Origin: Flavobacterium phycosphaerae | GTDB taxonomy: Bacteria > Bacteroidota > Bacteroidia > Flavobacteriales > Flavobacteriaceae | NCBI RefSeq assembly: GCF_010119235.1 | Contig: NZ_JAAATZ010000001.1 | Location: 2,076,501-2,140,500 of the forward strand | Reading direction: 5' to 3' | DNA length: 64,000 bases | Part shown: one piece after another, positions 49,344-57,274 of the stretch | Layout of the letters: each line of letters opens with the position of its first letter | Position numbering within the stretch: position 1 is the stretch's first letter | The notes under the pieces: generated by a model | Seen by the model: only the letters and a program-made list of their open reading frames with translations | Database searches by the model: none | Told to the model about the DNA's origin: nothing | Made by a program: the position numbers and the translations under genes

Positions 49344-50699
49344 ATGAAACACTTCCTGATTACAATAGCTCTGGTATCAGCTTTTAGCGGCTTTGCTCAA
49401 CAAGATACCATCACAACAAAGATTCCGTTTGACGGCATGGACATGACTTGGCAAAATGGTTCCGACCGCAGAACATCGCCACCCGTATTGGCCACCAAGT
49501 ATTTTACCGGGAGTGTCATGCTCGATATCAATTATACGCATTCGTTTAATAACCCGATAGATAATACCGTAGTAGGGTCTACGGCTCTCGCTCGAAATAA
49601 TGAATTTCAGGTTTCTAGTGCCAATTTAGGAGGAGACTTTAACTATGAAAACGCCCGTGGCCGAATCATGATGCAGTTCGGGACCCGTTCTACAGTGGTG
49701 CCGCGTAACGATTACAGTGTGTACAGAGGCCAATACCAGCTGGATAATGTCTACCGCTATTTGTCTGAAGCCTACGCCGGATACCATTTTGATAAGTGGT
49801 ACGGTATCAATGTTGATGCCGGGATGTTCATGTCTTATATCGGTTTGAATTCCTATTATCAGGTGGAGAATTGGGAATACCAAGCGTCGTTTACTTCGGA
49901 TAATACCCCTTGGTTTTTCAACGGATTGCGGGTACAAGTCTTTCCGACTAAACATCTGAAAATAGAAGGCTGGCTGATTAACGGTTGGCAAAGCTACGGC
50001 AAGTTCAACAGCATGCCCGGCTTGGGAGGTAATGTTACGTGGTGTCCGAACGAAGCCGTAAAAGTATTGACCAATGATTACTACGGAACCGATGCGGCGG
50101 GTTTAAAAAACCGAATCCGTTTTCATTCGGATAATAGTTTGTTAGTGAGGTATTACAACCAACCTAAAGCCAAAGGCATCAGCAGAGCGGCTTTCTCTAG
50201 TACCTTTGATATAGGTTTTGAAAGTGGGGATGGCGTTGGCGGGTTCAACGGCAATTCCGAAACACCGTCGCAGTACTTCTTGAGTGGTATGGTGTACAAC
50301 CGTATTTGGTTTAATCAAAATAAGATGGCGTGGACGCTGGGCGGTGGCTATATGACCAATCCCGGTCGCTATTTGGTATTGTATCCAACAGGTGATGCGA
50401 GTCCGTTGCCCAATCCGAATGACCCGACGCAAACCGCAGGAACCCATCCGTTCTCTGCCAATCCCGGCGATGAATTCAAAGGTTGGGACTGTTCAACCAA
50501 TTTCGATTTTATGCCCAATCAAAGCATTACCTTTCGTTTGGAATTCGTGCACCGTGAAGCCAGCGTGCCTTATTTTGCCGGAAGCGGCGGCGTTACTTCA
50601 CCAACAGGCTATACCACAACACCCTTACCCGGTGACTGGCAACCCGATTTAGTGAAAATGGAAAACAGAATTATCTTTGCCGTATTATTCAGAATCTAA
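49344..50699 (+). CDS. OmpL-like outer-membrane beta-barrel porin (BBP2 type)
   Basis: The 451-residue protein has a signal peptide (MKHFLITIALVSAFSGFAQ) and many aromatic beta strands ending FAVLFRI, like Gram-negative porins. Its start resembles the OmpL-like 'putative beta-barrel porin-2' family, often found with potassium genes in Bacteroidota. It starts one base after kup, so it is in the operon and may let K+ cross the outer membrane. It overlaps the convergent sdaA end by four bases. Confidence 0.82.
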   Translation: MKHFLITIALVSAFSGFAQQDTITTKIPFDGMDMTWQNGSDRRTSPPVLATKYFTGSVMLDINYTHSFNNPIDNTVVGSTALARNNEFQVSSANLGGDFNYENARGRIMMQFGTRSTVVPRNDYSVYRGQYQLDNVYRYLSEAYAGYHFDKWYGINVDAGMFMSYIGLNSYYQVENWEYQASFTSDNTPWFFNGLRVQVFPTKHLKIEGWLINGWQSYGKFNSMPGLGGNVTWCPNEAVKVLTNDYYGTDAAGLKNRIRFHSDNSLLVRYYNQPKAKGISRAAFSSTFDIGFESGDGVGGFNGNSETPSQYFLSGMVYNRIWFNQNKMAWTLGGGYMTNPGRYLVLYPTGDASPLPNPNDPTQTAGTHPFSANPGDEFKGWDCSTNFDFMPNQSITFRLEFVHREASVPYFAGSGGVTSPTGYTTTPLPGDWQPDLVKMENRIIFAVLFRI

Positions 50700-52123
50700 C
50701 AATCGGCCATATTAACAGCTACAGCGAGACCTCCTTCGGAGGTTTCCTTGTATTTAGAGTTCATGTCTTTGGCGGTTTGCCACATGGTATCAATCACTTT
50801 ATCTAAAGGAACTTTGGCGTTTTTAGCATCGGTTTCCATAGCGAGTTCAGCCGCGTTGATGGCTTTGATAGCCCCCATGGTATTGCGCTCTATACACGGA
50901 ATTTGAACCAGTCCGCCTATAGGGTCGCAAGTCAGCCCCAAGTGGTGTTCCATGGCAATTTCGGCCGCCATTAAAACCTGGTCCGGTGTACCGCCCATGA
51001 CTTCACACAAAGCTCCGGCAGCCATAGCTGAGGAAACGCCAATTTCGGCTTGACAACCACCCATAGCAGCGGATATAGTCGACCCTTTCTTGAAGATACT
51101 GCCTATTTCGCCGGCTACCATCAGGAATTGTTTGATTTGTTTTTCGTCGGCTTCGTGGTTTTCAATCACCATATAATACATCAACACAGCCGGGATAACT
51201 CCGGCACTGCCATTGGTAGGCGCGGTTACTACTCGGCCCAAAGCGGCATTCACTTCATTCACGGCAAGGGCAAAACAACTAACCCATTTCAGGATTTGGC
51301 GAAACTTTACTTCGGTTTTTCTGATGCATTGCAGCCATTCTTGAGGCGAATTATAATTCGATAATCCAATCAAATTTTGATGCATGTCAAAAGCACGACG
51401 ACGTACGTTTAGTCCGCCCGGTAGGATGCCTTCGGAGTGACAACCTATATACATGCACTCCAACATGGTGTTCCAAATGCGCAATAGTTCGCTGTGCACT
51501 TCGGCTTCAGGACGCATCGAGATTTCATTGGCATAAACAATCTCGGAAATCGATTTGTTTTCTTTAATGGTGTACTCCAAAAGCTCCGCAGCATTTTGAA
51601 TAGGGAACGGAAAGGCACACTTGATAGCCAGTTTCTTTTTAGCATTGACGCGTTCTTCTTTCACCACAAATCCGCCACCAATAGAGTAGAAGGTCGACGA
51701 ATAGCTGCTGCCATCCAACAAGGTAGCCGTAAAGGTTAGCCCGTTGGCATGAAAAGGCAGGAAGTTTTTATTGAAAACAATGTCGGTTTTCGCATCAAAA
51801 GCAATCAGCAACTGATCGGCTAAATTGATTTGGTGCGTCGTTTTTATAGTAGTGATAATCTTGTCTATGTTTTGTACCGGAATATACTCAGGGTCCTGAC
51901 CGCTTAAGCCAAGCATTACGGCATAATCAGTAGCGTGGCCTTTACCGGTTAAGGAGAGCGAACCGTATAAATCAACCTTAATCTTAGTGGTTTTGTCTAA
52001 GGTGTTTTCTTCTTTCAGTTCATTCAAAAAGCGTTCTGCGGCACGCCAAGGCCCCAAAGTGTGCGAGCTGGACGGTCCAACCCCAATTTTAAGCATATCA
52101 AAAACGGAAATGCATTCTTCCAT
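50696..52123 (-). CDS. sdaA: L-serine ammonia-lyase, iron-sulfur type
   Basis: The enzyme deaminates L-serine to pyruvate. The 475-residue single chain has the beta domain start [19 protein letters not shown] and the alpha domain with 4Fe-4S ligands: CLAL-like [10 protein letters not shown]..; conserved [26 protein letters not shown], and the C-terminal Cys as last residue (NMADC), as in SdaA, where it plugs the active site. A TATATTTG box lies upstream at 52149-52156. Confidence 0.93.
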   Translation of the reverse strand: MEECISVFDMLKIGVGPSSSHTLGPWRAAERFLNELKEENTLDKTTKIKVDLYGSLSLTGKGHATDYAVMLGLSGQDPEYIPVQNIDKIITTIKTTHQINLADQLLIAFDAKTDIVFNKNFLPFHANGLTFTATLLDGSSYSSTFYSIGGGFVVKEERVNAKKKLAIKCAFPFPIQNAAELLEYTIKENKSISEIVYANEISMRPEAEVHSELLRIWNTMLECMYIGCHSEGILPGGLNVRRRAFDMHQNLIGLSNYNSPQEWLQCIRKTEVKFRQILKWVSCFALAVNEVNAALGRVVTAPTNGSAGVIPAVLMYYMVIENHEADEKQIKQFLMVAGEIGSIFKKGSTISAAMGGCQAEIGVSSAMAAGALCEVMGGTPDQVLMAAEIAMEHHLGLTCDPIGGLVQIPCIERNTMGAIKAINAAELAMETDAKNAKVPLDKVIDTMWQTAKDMNSKYKETSEGGLAVAVNMADC

Positions 52124-52148
52124 AGGTACTTTATCGATTTAGTTAAAG

Positions 52149-52156
52149 CAAATATA
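52149..52156 (-). promoter_or_regulatory. -7 box of sdaA
   Basis: Leftward TATATTTG fits TAnnTTTG, 25 bases before the ATG at 52123. Confidence 0.5.
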
Positions 52157-52329
52157 GAGAAGAATTGTGAATGGTAAATGAAGAAAGGTAGTTTAAAAAC
52201 AGCTCAAAAACGGTTTTTTACTGCAGCAAAACGAGTAAAAAAACGATTAAAAGTGATTTTTTTGGCTGTTGAAAAGCCTTTTTTTGTCTGATAAGGACGT
52301 TGTTTTCAGTTTGTCCTGATGACTTTTTG
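52157..52329. other. Intergenic stretch upstream of sdaA
   Basis: No convincing gene. It is rich in A/T runs, and an inverted copy GTCCTGATGA at 52313-52322 faces the direct repeats that follow. Confidence 0.3.
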
Positions 52330-52395
52330 AACTCATCAGGACCGGTTTTCAAACTCATCAGGACGAGTTGGAAAACTCATCAGGACGAATTGACG
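52330..52395. repeat. Three tandem 22-bp units with an inverted copy before them
   Basis: AACTCATCAGGAC recurs at 52330, 52352 and 52374 (period 22 exactly). The 10-base GTCCTGATGA at 52313-52322 is the inverse complement of TCATCAGGAC at 52333-52342, so the first unit can form a hairpin. The repeats lie between sdaA and adh; role unknown. Confidence 0.75.
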
Positions 52396-52423
52396 AAAAG
52401 TTTCGTAAAAGTCAAACCAAAAA

Positions 52424-52456
52424 CAAGCCCCGAAATGCAGTGCTTTCCGGGGCTTG
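52424..52456. terminator. GC-rich hairpin, terminator-like
   Basis: CAAGCCCCG (52424-52432) / CGGGGCTTG (52448-52456), 9-bp stem. No T-run follows on either strand, so it may be a regulatory or decayed element instead. Confidence 0.45.
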
Positions 52457-52763
52457 AACTTATGAATTACTCAAAATTTGCAGAGGTTACGGGCAGAGAC
52501 TCTTGCTTTCTCTATATGATGTTACGATACATTCAGGCATCGAATCATAGTGTTGTATAGTGCTGTTTGAGGTTTTGGTAGTCATAGGTCAAAAAAAGAT
52601 AAATGGTTTAACTAGTTTTTATTAGGAGCTGCTGTCTGAAACTAAATATGCAAAGTTTATGCCATTTTTGTTGAAGGAAGTCAATTTTATAGCTCAAAGG
52701 ATTCAAATCAAAGCGATTCAAGAGTGATTAACTATGGTAATCATAGAGAAAATGAGCATAAGG

Positions 52764-52893
52764 TTATGCAACCTTTAGCAAAAGGTTAAATTCTTTTTCT
52801 TCATCAAAAATAACCTTACCTTTATACAACTCAAAATACCTCTTATTACCTTTATCAAAAAGGAATGAAATCCAAGTAAAGTACAGAGGCAAA
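52764..52893 (-). pseudogene. Short coding-like remnant, C-terminal fragment
   Basis: Leftward reading gives LYFTWISFLFDKGNKRYFEL and YKGKVIFDEEKEFNLLLKVA before a stop at 52764. The composition is protein-like but there is no in-frame ATG and the frame is closed upstream by a stop. It may be the tail of a decayed gene. Low certainty. Confidence 0.25.
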
Positions 52894-52895
52894 AC

Positions 52896-52927
52896 AATTC
52901 ATAATTCATAACTCATAACTCATAACT
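52896..52927. repeat. 7-bp tandem repeat before adh
   Basis: AATTCAT, AATTCAT, AACTCAT, AACTCAT, AACT: four and a half units of period 7 just before the alcohol dehydrogenase ATG. Simple-sequence slippage could vary the leader length. Confidence 0.7.
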
Positions 52928-52934
52928 AAATAAA

Positions 52935-53984
52935 ATGACATCAAACGTAAAAGCTTATGGTACCGGAGCACCGGATGCTCCCTTAGCCCAAATGAACATA
53001 GAACGCCGAGACGTTTTAGCTCATGATATTGAAATCGAAATCCTGTACTGTGGCGTATGCCATTCGGATTTACACACAGCCCGAAACGATTGGGGTTTTA
53101 CCACTTACCCTGCTGTGCCCGGTCACGAAATTGTGGGTAAAGTAACCCGCGTAGGTAGCGCTGTCAGCAAACTAAAAGTAGGCGACGTAGCTGCAGTGGG
53201 CTGCTTGGTCGATTCGTGTCGCACCTGCAGTAGCTGTGAAAAAGACCTTGAACAATACTGCTTGAACGGCTGGGTAGGCACCTACAACAGTGCCGATAAA
53301 CACCTTGGCGGTATGACCTACGGAGGCTATTCGGAAAAGATAGTCGTAGATGAAAAGTATGTGCTAACCGTACCCGATAACTTAGACTTGGCCGCTGTTG
53401 CTCCTTTATTGTGCGCCGGAATCACCACTTGGTCTCCGTTGCGCCATTGGAACGTAACCAAAGGCAGTAAAGTAGCTGTAGTAGGTCTGGGTGGTTTAGG
53501 ACACATGGCCATCAAACTAGCCAAAGGGTTGGGAGCAGAGGTAACCTTGTTCTCCAGAACACCCGGTAAAGAAAAAGATGCCCTCGACTTGGGAGCGGAT
53601 GCCGTAATCATCTCAACCGATGAAGCGCAAATGGCTACCGTAGCCGGCAAGTTTGACGTGATTATTGATACGGTGCCTTATGTGCACGATGTTAATCCGT
53701 ATGTAACCACGTTAGGCATCAGCGGCACTTTAGTTTTAGTAGGGTACTTAGGCGGGTTAGACCCGATATTGAATACCGTTCCTATGATTATGGGTCGAAA
53801 ATCAGTAGCGGCATCTTTAATAGGCGGAATAGCCGAAACCCAAGAAATGCTCGACTTTTGCGGAAAACACAATATCGTTTCCGAAATTGAAATCATCAAA
53901 ATGCAAGACATCAACCACGCTTACGAAAGAATGCTCAAGAGTGATGTGCGTTACCGTTTTGTAATTGATATGGCTTCTTTATAA
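52935..53984 (+). CDS. Zinc-dependent NAD(P) alcohol dehydrogenase (CAD/YahK-like)
   Basis: The 349-residue medium-chain dehydrogenase has the catalytic zinc ligands in CGVCHSDLH and PGHEIVG, the structural zinc quartet in CRTCSSCEKDLEQYC, and the nucleotide site GLGGLGHMAIKLAKG. It most resembles the YahK/cinnamyl-type branch that reduces aldehydes with NADPH. It stands alone; a hairpin at 54012-54063 closes it. Confidence 0.93.
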   Translation: MTSNVKAYGTGAPDAPLAQMNIERRDVLAHDIEIEILYCGVCHSDLHTARNDWGFTTYPAVPGHEIVGKVTRVGSAVSKLKVGDVAAVGCLVDSCRTCSSCEKDLEQYCLNGWVGTYNSADKHLGGMTYGGYSEKIVVDEKYVLTVPDNLDLAAVAPLLCAGITTWSPLRHWNVTKGSKVAVVGLGGLGHMAIKLAKGLGAEVTLFSRTPGKEKDALDLGADAVIISTDEAQMATVAGKFDVIIDTVPYVHDVNPYVTTLGISGTLVLVGYLGGLDPILNTVPMIMGRKSVAASLIGGIAETQEMLDFCGKHNIVSEIEIIKMQDINHAYERMLKSDVRYRFVIDMASL

Positions 53985-54007
53985 CAATAAGCCAATAGCT
54001 TACACTA

Positions 54008-54063
54008 TACTAGACGAATGGATGATCGCTTTACTTTTAGCGTTCCTCTGTTCGTCTTTTTTT
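54008..54063 (+). terminator. Terminator of the alcohol dehydrogenase gene
   Basis: AGACGAA (54012-54018) / TTCGTCT (54051-54057) with an inner CGCT/AGCG stem and a run of T after it. Confidence 0.65.
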
Positions 54064-54622
54064 AAATTTTAAGCAATCCCCGAAACCCTCTTATGGCATA
54101 GTATGATTCGGCTCCGTTGTGATATACAAAAACAGTATTATACCGGAAATCACAAAACAAAGCCCCTCCCAATTTCCTGATTTCGTCCGGGGTTTTTATC
54201 CAGCTTGAGCTTTTACTGTCAAAGGTTCCAAGTTGTTGCAATTCGCGATACTGTTCTTCGTTCAACAGATCAATTCCCATAGCGGTGGCACTATCCATAA
54301 CGCTGTTTTGCGGTTTGTGTTCTTTTCTTGACTCCAGCGCCTGCCGATCATAACAAAAACTTCGGCGTCCTTTAGGACTTTCTGCCGAACAATCGCAAAA
54401 GAGATACTCATCAGTTACTTTATCATAACCAATAACATCCGGTTCGCCTCCTGTACTTTCCATAGCATTAAGCGACCATAGTTTTTCAGTGTTCTCCAAT
54501 TTTGCTTGCACTTTAGACCATTCCAATCCTTTGTGACGGCTAGTGTTTTTTTCAAATCGGTCTTTCAGTGTTTTGAGCAGTGTTTGACGTTGTTCGGGAG
54601 ATAACTCTTTTTTTAGTTCCAT
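54062..54622 (-). CDS. DUF4256 family protein
   Basis: The 186-residue protein matches the DUF4256 pattern: SLNAMESTGGEPDVIGYD, LFCDCSAESPKGRRSFCYD, LNEEQYRELQQLG and FDSKSSSWIKTP, with a C-terminal FVYHNGAESYYAIRGFRG. Function unknown; no signal peptide, so cytosolic. Confidence 0.88.
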   Translation of the reverse strand: MELKKELSPEQRQTLLKTLKDRFEKNTSRHKGLEWSKVQAKLENTEKLWSLNAMESTGGEPDVIGYDKVTDEYLFCDCSAESPKGRRSFCYDRQALESRKEHKPQNSVMDSATAMGIDLLNEEQYRELQQLGTFDSKSSSWIKTPDEIRKLGGALFCDFRYNTVFVYHNGAESYYAIRGFRGLLKI

Positions 54623-54748
54623 TGTCTTAGGCTGTTATGGTTTCAGTTGCTTTTTATTTGAGGTCATCGCTATGGCCGTTTTTCGTTACAACGAACTAAA
54701 AGTTGCGTTAGCTTATTGTATCGCAACTTTGTACCGTTTGGCGATGCA

Positions 54749-55504
54749 TTAAAAGGAATAATTTAAGGGCGGAGAGGTATTAGGATTAGTTACCATTATG
54801 ATGTCGTCAATATATTCTTGTAAACCATTTTTGAATTTATAAACTTTTAAATGATTTTCACCATAAACAGCCGGAACGAGGAAAGTGGCATTAGTACCGT
54901 TACTAAAACCATAGCCCTGATTGTTAGCTTGTTTAGTCAAGAATCTGTATTCGTTTTCAAAACCATATCGGATGGCATTTCCGACACCGAACAAATCATT
55001 TGATGTAGTGGGAATAAAATCATTAAGGTTTACCGTTAAATTAGTTTTGTACGGGATTTTGTAATCAGTAGTTATAATTTGTGTTCTGTTCGTTAAATAC
55101 GGTATAAAATGAATGTTATTATCTTCATAATCGCCTTGATAGATATCGGATGGTTTTAGAAAGTTAGTTGAAATTGAGTTTTCAATTTTGTTTTCGTCTA
55201 TGGTTAAGAAAAAATGACCGCTACTAAACTCTTTATCTTTTATATATCCTTCAATCACATAATTGCCCTCGCTGTCGGTTGTTGATTTTGCTATAATTCT
55301 GGTATAACTTGTTCCCCACGGATTATAGGAGGAGCTGAAGGATACTGTTATTTCAACATTGGGAATGCCGACATTATCTTCAGTATATACCCGTCCTTTG
55401 AACTGGTTGCAATCGCCATTGCAAATATGGGTATCATCAGTTTTGCTGCATGAGGTTAAATGGATACACAATACTAACATTACAATTTTAATCGTTTTGC
55501 CCAT
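54749..55504 (-). CDS. Lipoprotein with carboxypeptidase-regulatory-like domain
   Basis: The 251-residue protein has a lipoprotein signal ending LTSC-SKTD. Then FKGRVYTEDNVGIPNVEITV and STTDSEGNYVIEGY form a CarboxypepD_reg-like beta domain. The rest is unassigned. It is probably outer-membrane or surface anchored. Its upstream region at 55505-55611 shows no clear promoter. Confidence 0.75.
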   Translation of the reverse strand: MGKTIKIVMLVLCIHLTSCSKTDDTHICNGDCNQFKGRVYTEDNVGIPNVEITVSFSSSYNPWGTSYTRIIAKSTTDSEGNYVIEGYIKDKEFSSGHFFLTIDENKIENSISTNFLKPSDIYQGDYEDNNIHFIPYLTNRTQIITTDYKIPYKTNLTVNLNDFIPTTSNDLFGVGNAIRYGFENEYRFLTKQANNQGYGFSNGTNATFLVPAVYGENHLKVYKFKNGLQEYIDDIIMVTNPNTSPPLNYSF

Positions 55505-55611
55505 AGCTATTGTCTTAAGATGTATACTTTCTTTTAAATATGCTACACTAGATACCGCAGGAGGTTAAGTGATAGAGATAAAGTTAAGTAAATTTTCATT
55601 CGATTTTTAGT

Positions 55612-56316
55612 TTAATTTTCATTCAACATCTTATATTTTGAAGTATCTATACCTTTTATTAGTAACCACAAACACAATGACAATTCGCCAATAAAAATGG
55701 GGATGGCAAGGTATACAAACATTGGATTTTCAAATCCTTTGGAAAGAAACATGGTGAAACTATTAATTAAGTAACACAAACCAGCTATAGCATAAAGTAT
55801 TCCCAATAGTTTGGGAAGCAAATTTGATTTGAAAATTAAAAAACCGATTATCAAACAGTAAAAGCCAAAAAAGACTAATCCAATTCCGTAACCTTGCGCT
55901 TGAATATTTAAAGATAACAAAGAAAGTGTAGCCAGTTGATTAGGTTGGAATGTGTTAAGATAAGTTTCGTTGCTTAAAATTAAAAGTGGAGAAATTTGAT
56001 TTAGAAGATTAACCGCAATGATTGCAGTTTGGATAATTACAAAAGCCAATGCCATTTGGACCAATAATTTATTTACCCGTTTGAAAAAATAATAAATGAT
56101 TAGTATGGTTGGTAAACCGACTACAAAGTTGATAATGTCTGCTGCGAAACCCCAACGGTATAGCATTTCGTGTGTCTGAATGTTTTGAGCAGTAGCCAAA
56201 GCATCATTCGGTACTCTTAATTCTTGTCTTACAAACACTTCGGAAAATAATCCGGTTGCAATTACAATTAAATAGCATAAGCCTGCTATACGAGCTAAAT
56301 TTTTATCTGAAATCAT
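55612..56316 (-). CDS. DUF4386 membrane protein
   Basis: The 234-residue protein has about six membrane helices and the DUF4386 pattern: ARIAGLCYLIVIATGLFSE at the N-terminus, FGFYCLIIGFLIFKSNLLPK and LLGILYAIAGLCYLINSF. Function unknown. It is the first gene outside the cassette array on its left; no attC-like site follows it, so it is not itself a complete cassette. Confidence 0.87.
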   Translation of the reverse strand: MISDKNLARIAGLCYLIVIATGLFSEVFVRQELRVPNDALATAQNIQTHEMLYRWGFAADIINFVVGLPTILIIYYFFKRVNKLLVQMALAFVIIQTAIIAVNLLNQISPLLILSNETYLNTFQPNQLATLSLLSLNIQAQGYGIGLVFFGFYCLIIGFLIFKSNLLPKLLGILYAIAGLCYLINSFTMFLSKGFENPMFVYLAIPIFIGELSLCLWLLIKGIDTSKYKMLNEN

Positions 56317-56329
56317 TTTTTTGTCTTAA

Positions 56330-56344
56330 AAGTTGCGTTAGGTT
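56330..56344. repeat. 15-bp repeat shared with 54700 region
   Basis: TAAAAGTTGCGTTAG occurs here, upstream of the DUF4386 gene, and again near 54699-54713, downstream of the 54749 lipoprotein gene. The pair encloses 54749-56316. It might be a remnant recombination site, but chance is not excluded. Confidence 0.4.
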
Positions 56345-56366
56345 CTTTAGTCTGAGAGCTAATAAC

Positions 56367-56497
56367 CCATAACGTACCACGGCTTAGCGCAGTAGCGGGA
56401 ACGTTAGTGGTTAGTTGTAAAGGTATGTAAATTTCCTTTCGATTTTCCGTTTAAGGAAAATCGATTGCAACTATTGCGCGAAATCACTGTTGTGTGC
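56367..56497 (-). repeat. attC-like site 1 (cassette A, array left end)
   Basis: Outer arms CCATAAC on the left and GTTGTGTGC on the right (plus strand). It contains the shared core with the apical stem GATTTTCC/GGAAAATC. Its left boundary (56372/56373) is where the array meets ordinary chromosome. Confidence 0.75.
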
Positions 56498-56502
56498 AGG
56501 TT

Positions 56503-57096
56503 TTATATAACTTCCCACAGCTTTAACAGTTTGACAAATTTCTCTAACATTTTTCTATTTATATTTTCGTTTTTGCATTTTCCGTCATAATAATATTCAG
56601 GTGCATAGAACGAATAAATTTTCTGCTTATTGTCCTGGATAAATGAAATCGAATATCCGCTGGCATCATTAATACAAGGTGGTTGAATTGTTTTAATCTT
56701 TATGGGCTTAAAGAAATCCTTTTGAGAAAACCCGGTGAATTCTGTTGTAGATTTTGAATTGAGATTATTCCACAATTTTAGTTTTGTTTGTTCGTCTATT
56801 TCAATTTTAGTTGTTGTTCTTTTTAGTTTTGGATTTTTTAAATATGTTTTGGGAACTTCTTCTTTAAAGGATTTTATGTCTCCATCATTTGTAAATATAT
56901 AATGCGTGTAATAATCGTATGCACTCATGCCTGCACCTGTAATAAGAGTAATACATATTTCACCTTTCTTCAACTCTGTTGGAGATTTGATTTCGATTTT
57001 AGAATCTGATAAATTTGAAAGTTTTAAAACAGGGAGTTTTTGGCCAAAAACAATGATGGTAATCAGAATTGTAAAGGATAGAATTACTTTTTTCAT
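56503..57096 (-). CDS. Cassette A: exported protein of unknown function
   Basis: The 197-residue protein has a signal peptide (MKKVILSFTILITIIVFGQ), then ELKKGEICITLITGAGMSAY and TKIEIDEQTKLKLWNNLNS. I recognise no family. A CINDASGYSISFIQDNKQ stretch and two to three Cys suggest a folded periplasmic domain. The flanking arms GTTGTGTGC and GCACACAAC are exactly complementary, marking it as one cassette. Its stop is six bases from attC site 1. Confidence 0.75.
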   Translation of the reverse strand: MKKVILSFTILITIIVFGQKLPVLKLSNLSDSKIEIKSPTELKKGEICITLITGAGMSAYDYYTHYIFTNDGDIKSFKEEVPKTYLKNPKLKRTTTKIEIDEQTKLKLWNNLNSKSTTEFTGFSQKDFFKPIKIKTIQPPCINDASGYSISFIQDNKQKIYSFYAPEYYYDGKCKNENINRKMLEKFVKLLKLWEVI

Positions 57097-57129
57097 TAGT
57101 TCTGTTTTTAGCTAATGTTCCGTAAACTT

Positions 57130-57266
57130 GCACACAACGTTCCGCGGCTTCGCGCAGTAGCGGCAAGTTAAGAAAAAATGTTATGCGGAAGACAAGGTTT
57201 CAGGAATCCGCTAGGATTCCGGCGCAATGCTGACGAGCTATTGCGCGAAACCGCTGTTAGCAGTAG
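57130..57266 (-). repeat. attC-like site 2 (cassette B)
   Basis: Left arm GCACACAAC (pairs with the far end of cassette A), right arm GTTAGCAGTAG. The apex is GGAATCC-GCTA-GGATTCC, unlike the main repeat family, while both L-like arms (CCGCGGCTTCGCG and CGCGAAACCGCTG) are conserved. Confidence 0.75.
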
Positions 57267-57274
57267 GCCATGTT

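Noticed and set aside
52330..52395. CRISPR array
   Set aside because: The 22-bp period has no separate unique spacers, only three units, and no cas genes are nearby.
52300..52560. 86-residue open frame over the 22-bp repeats
   Set aside because: It only spans the tandem repeats and a hairpin; no protein-like composition and no neighbouring signals.
52600..52790. Rightward 48-codon protein-like stretch ending near 52788
   Set aside because: No clear start, stops just upstream, and it overlaps the leftward remnant; too weak to call.
55612..56316. DUF4386 gene as a further cassette
   Set aside because: No attC-like site follows its stop, so it lacks a cassette end.
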